Assembly: GCA_030522415.1 (NCBI GenBank)
Contig: CM060107.1
Span: 22,976,071 to 23,040,070, forward strand
Length of the DNA stretch: 64,000 bases
Direction: 5' to 3'
DNA from: Channallabes apus
Taxonomy: Eukaryota > Chordata > Actinopteri > Siluriformes > Clariidae
A model generated the notes under the pieces. It searched no databases and was not told the DNA's origin. It saw nothing but the letters and a program-made list of their open reading frames with translations. Shown one piece after another: positions 59,676 to 64,000 of this stretch; position 1 is the first letter of the stretch; every line of letters begins with the position of its first letter. The position numbers and the translations under genes are program-made.

Positions 59676-62600
59676 ATGAAAGCAGCTGTTGATAAGATTT
59701 TGTCCTTGTCGGAGGGAGACGTTATAAAGGAGCTCCAGCAGCACCTTGCTTCTCAGTCTCATGAACAGGTCTGTATTTGAAACCTTAGAAACATGTAAAA
59801 ACTAAATGAAACTCTTGGAGATGTACAGAATACCCCTGATTATTGTCGTAGTGAAACGATTATTGTCGTAGAGGGCACTGCAAAAAGATTCTCCTCAATG
59901 AACTTTTTTATCCCGGTGAGTAAGTGCAGGAGACGTGTGGATAGCTGGATAGAAGCCTGTTCCTTATTAGCTTTAGTAACTTTTTAATAATGCATTGTTA
60001 AGTGAGTGTTGTGAAAATGGGAAAAAAAGTTTTCTTTTTAGGACATAACAATTCTTACTATTATATATTTCTCACTAAATAGACTTGTGAATTGCATTTT
60101 TTAAAATATTTTACAGAAATTTTTTTTCTTAATATTTTTGTGCCAATCACAAAATAATTAAAAGCCACTTAATTTTTGTGTACTGCAGAAATTAGGTGAT
60201 TTAAATGTGAACCTCTCTTGTTTATTCTCAGTTGACTACGCTGATCACAAATGCTGCTCTGAAAGGAAAAGATACAGCGGCATTAATCAAAGCTATATTC
60301 CGAGGTAATTTTCATAACACCCATTTTAACACATTGCTTTTTCTCAACATTAACAATCAGTTCTTTGTGTGTCTCATTTAAGGCTCACCGGTGAATAGTT
60401 CAGATGGGGCCAGTCGCAGATTGTGTGTGTATAAGCATTGTATTCCTCTCTGTGAATCGGGAGACCTGCAGACGGAGGTGGCTTCAGATATTATCGGGTT
60501 GCTAATGTTAGAGGTAAAAAAAAAAAAAGTTAACTTAATTTCTGTTTAGTTCTTTAGGAAGATTCGCTGGATGTCAGAGTCTCAATTAATGTCCAAAATG
60601 TAAAAAGGTTTTGCACGTGTATGTGTTCTGAGGGAATAATTTCTTTTCCTTTCCGTTCTTTGTTACAGACACATGCTCTTCCTGGCCCTGCACTGGCAGC
60701 GATAGCATCTTTATATGTGGATGCAATAAAAGGGGGTGAAATGGGTAGTGGGAAATCACTAGAGCTCTTCCCTACCATCCTCACTGCCCTGGCTGCTACC
60801 GAGACTTTAGCTTATGGCAAAGGTCACTGTTTCCTCTCACACCATATCTTTGTGCTCCTTACATTTTCTGTAAACACTCAGTAGTGTACTCTGTTCTGTT
60901 CTTTTGTATTTAGGAGAGTTAAGTGGAGAAGAATACAAGAAGCAGCTGATCAATAGCCTTTGTTCAAGCAGGTACCAACATGAAATAAATGAATGGTGTA
61001 GTGGCTAGCACTGTTGTTTTTGGATTGAGGGTTTGATCTCTCCAACAGCCCAAAGACATACAGATTAGGTTAATTGGCATTCCCAAACTGTGTAGTGTAT
61101 GTGTGCGAGTCTGCAGTGGATTAGGACCCTCTCCAGCATGTATCCGGCCTCATGCCCTAAGGCTCCTGTAACAGCCTTGAGGTCTTCTATGACCTTGCAC
61201 ACAGGTTAATCAGTATAGAAGATGAGCTAATAAAAAATAAAAAAAAGATTGAGGTATTTTATTAGAAACGTATATGAACAGATCCCAATTAAGTAATTAG
61301 GCTGTATTAAATCACTCAGGCCAGGAGTCCATAGGATGACCGCTTCATGAGTGGAATGTCATGGGTTTTCTAGTGGTAAATACTGTTACATTGTGTTACT
61401 AACAGAATTTTGTTGTCATAATTTTGCATCATTTAGGAGTCTGACTAAAACAAATACTGTAATTGGGTCCAACAAGAAAAAGTTAAATGTTTCAGGGGAA
61501 ACCTACAGTATATGATTAGTAGTTGTCATTAACATAAACGGACAACCAGAAAAATGGTTATATATGATTCTTATTAAAAGCACAACAAAATATCGTGATG
61601 TGTTTTATTTGCAGGTGGGACCCGCAGAGTGTGATTCACCTTACCACCATGTTCAGGTTAGAAAGAACCCCAGAGTTATTACCCTATGTACCAGATCTCA
61701 GCTGAGGGTTCAATGATCCTAATGATCCATTTATAATGTTTTCTGTCACTCTGTGTACATTCATCTTTACACTGTGACACTTTTCATATTTTTGTACCTC
61801 TTTAACCGAACCTGTCTTTGGAATTTTTTGTTTTCTCTATCTTTCTAAGGGATGTGCCATTGTCTCCAGAGGAGCTGCAGTTTCTGATGGAGAAGGTCCT
61901 GAGGATGTTCCTTAAGTTGGACCTGCAAGAAATCCCTCCTCTACTTTACCAGCTGCTGCTTCTGTCTGCCAAGGTCTGCCGAATTTCAGATTACACAGTC
62001 ACAATGTGTTTGTGAGGATATAGAGAGATCCTCAGAATCTGTTAAAAAATATTGAAAGCACCTTTTATTTAGAAGAGACAAACTGAAGTCCAAACTCCTA
62101 CTATTTAATGTACTGTAGTGTAATGGAATCAGGAGTTGTTTTATATGTGTATATATATATAGTGCAGTTTTACAGAGTAATATTGTGAGCTATCCGTATG
62201 AATACAAATTTCTTTTATTGTGCCTTCATTCACATTTTCAGATCTTTAAGCTGACCTACTGTTAAAACAGGATAAACTGGCATCAAATAGTAATTTCCTA
62301 ATGCATTTAGCACAAATTATCCTAATGAATGAACAACAGTGTTTACAAACAGATTTCTACATAAAGGTGTGTCTGTGTGTGTCTGTCTGTGTGTCCTGAG
62401 CAGGGCTGTAAAAAGCTCCTGCTAGAAGGAATAATTAAGTACTTTCGAGAGCAGGACCTGTGCCAAAAAGAGGAGCAGAGTAAAGGAGAGTAAGTTTGAT
62501 GTTTATATTATTTGTTTCTGTGTGTTTATTGATTCATCTTGTATCTGAATTTTTGTGATGCTGTTTTTCAGTTATGTGATGAAGTTTTCAGTTAAATTAC

Positions 62601-63881
62601 TATTATACTGATCCTGAATGCTTTAATGATGCTGTGTTATCAGGAGTAAGGATGTTGAGGTGCAAACCATCCCGCAGGACCAGCTGAGACATGTGGAAGG
62701 AACTGCTATCTTGCACATCGTATTTGCCATTCGACTTGACCACGAGCTTGGCAGGGAGTTCCTAAAAAGCCTCAAGGTAGTGGATTTTTCAAGTTTTGCT
62801 CTCACAGTTAGAACATTCAGATTGTCTGTATAAGAAATGTGTTCTGATCGCATAATCATACCCACAGACCTAACCCGAGGTTCCACTCTCTTCTAGAACC
62901 ATAACTGTCACATTTCCCTCTGTCTCAATTGTACTTGTTTCTGTAGGGATCCACGAGTCAGCCACTGTGTTCTTTCAGTATTGCGCTGCTGCTTTCTGTG
63001 GCTCGTATTCAGCGCTACGAAGAGCAAGTAGGATATATGGCAACTCCAGGAACCATTAACATTGTATTAATACATGGGGGTTTAATCTTAAAAGGGATTT
63101 TTTTTACTTTGCTCTCTGATTTATTGTTTAGATGTTTGAGTTCTTGAAAGGAACAATCATTAAGAATTTCAAGGATGAGCAAGCTCAGCAAGGTTCTAAG
63201 TTTCTGCAGGATCTGCTACCCGGCTGCTCCAGTATCTCTCAGATGATTATGGACACGGTCAGAAACAGGTCAGCATGAGCCAGAGCTCTTGTCTTGTTGG
63301 GACAACAGTGAAGAAATTTGTTATCTGTGTTGTATAGTGTGTTTTATTTTAAATTTTTAATTACAGGTTGTATTTTTCAGTTAAATCATTTAGTAGTTCT
63401 TGTGGCTTTTACCGTACCTGATTTATTTATTTATTGTATTAAAACTGAGTAGTGCTAAATCTGGATGCATAGAGATCTTTTCTTTGGATTTTTAGCAAAA
63501 GAACAAACCGATTTTGTCTATCTACAGTGCGTTTGGCTGGGATCATGTCACACAGAGCCTAGTGCAGTTAGGCTTCATACTTATGGACTTGTTTGGACCA
63601 AAGGCAGGACCTTTTGGGAAAACCACTGAAATTCCCACTGCCACAGCTAAAACACCTTCCCAGCTAGCATGCAAACTTGGTGGCCAAGTTCTTTTAGAGA
63701 GCTTCAAGGTAAAATGAGTTTTTTAGCTTTCCTAACAAGATTGGAATTGTGATTTTAAAATGTATTTTAAAAGCCATATTATTTCCACTTCAGATGCATG
63801 AACCAATCAGGGGAGAAATCCTGGAGCAAGTCTTGAATCGATTGGTTACTAAGACAGCTTCACCCGTTTCACATTTTATTG
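59676..63881 (+). CDS. fanci: Fanconi anaemia group I protein, N-terminal part (runs off the window)
   Basis: FANCI pairs with FANCD2. After monoubiquitination by the FA core complex the pair clamps DNA to start interstrand-crosslink repair. Exons: 59676-59768 (exon from 59657), 60232-60304, 60383-60513, 60669-60822, 60914-60971, 61615-61656, 61850-61973, 62404-62489, 62644-62776, 62947-63027, 63132-63268, 63528-63708, 63794-63881. Phases agree across every junction, giving about 460 residues, roughly the first third. Family matches include [71 protein letters not shown] and EILEQVLNR. The N-terminus ([11 protein letters not shown]) differs from human but keeps the helix. The monoubiquitinated Lys lies beyond the window. 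The last exon ends in phase 1. Confidence 0.96.
60990..61230 (+). mobile_element. Degenerate SINE in a FANCI intron
   Basis: ATGGTGTAGTGGCTAGCACTG and, further on, GATTAGGTTAATTGGCATTCC follow the order of the SINE at 57014 with many substitutions. It lies in the intron 60972-61614. Confidence 0.7.
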
Positions 63882-64000
63882 GTATTGAATTAAGCATCAT
63901 AGTCCTCATTCAAACTTGGACAAATACTAGCAATATACTGTACGTGCCGTGATTTTCTATTGTATAATAGTCAAAGTATTATCTATTTTTCTTTTCTGTT

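Overview
The window looks like nuclear DNA of a teleost fish. It holds spliced genes with GT/AG introns and vertebrate-specific proteins (a CES2-like carboxylesterase, FBXO31, FANCI). It is also dense with fish-type repeats: Tc1, hAT, L2, Rex1 and RTE elements, tRNA-derived SINEs, and long TA/TG microsatellites. The repeat families would suit an otophysan such as a catfish, but the species cannot be settled from sequence alone.

Layout. 1-8360 is a repeat complex: a roughly 1.9-kb segment duplicated at an offset of about 2.7 kb, foldback units carrying CCAAT, GC-box and octamer motifs around ACTAGT palindromes, a Tc1 fragment, and an array of GATATCC cassettes running almost to the promoter of the next gene. 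8420-37247 (+) is a carboxylesterase locus. I can splice it into one open frame of 25 exons encoding two complete carboxylesterase domains, about 1083 aa, with one signal peptide at the start and one HVEL ER-retention tail at the end. The introns of the second domain are swollen by nested Tc1, L2, RTE, Rex1, hAT and Gypsy elements. 41017-51863 (-) is FBXO31, convergent with the esterase, with nine core coding exons and one in-frame 87-nt cassette exon. Its first intron holds a nearly full-length LINE flanked by a target-site duplication. 52.1-57.7 kb is a second repeat field. 57772-57844 (-) is a tRNA-Arg(ACG) gene. From about 58.2 kb to the right edge runs the 5' third of FANCI (+).

Function. 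The esterase is predicted to work in the ER lumen on ester, thioester or amide substrates. FBXO31 is the substrate receptor of an SCF ubiquitin ligase linked to DNA-damage checkpoints, and FANCI is half of the FANCI-FANCD2 clamp of interstrand-crosslink repair. FBXO31 and FANCI are divergent and both relate to genome maintenance, but they lie more than 6 kb apart and nothing shows co-regulation. The best candidates for something new are the fused two-domain esterase with its 89-nt junction intron and the promoter-motif foldback array upstream of it. Exon coordinates were read by eye and may be off by a base.
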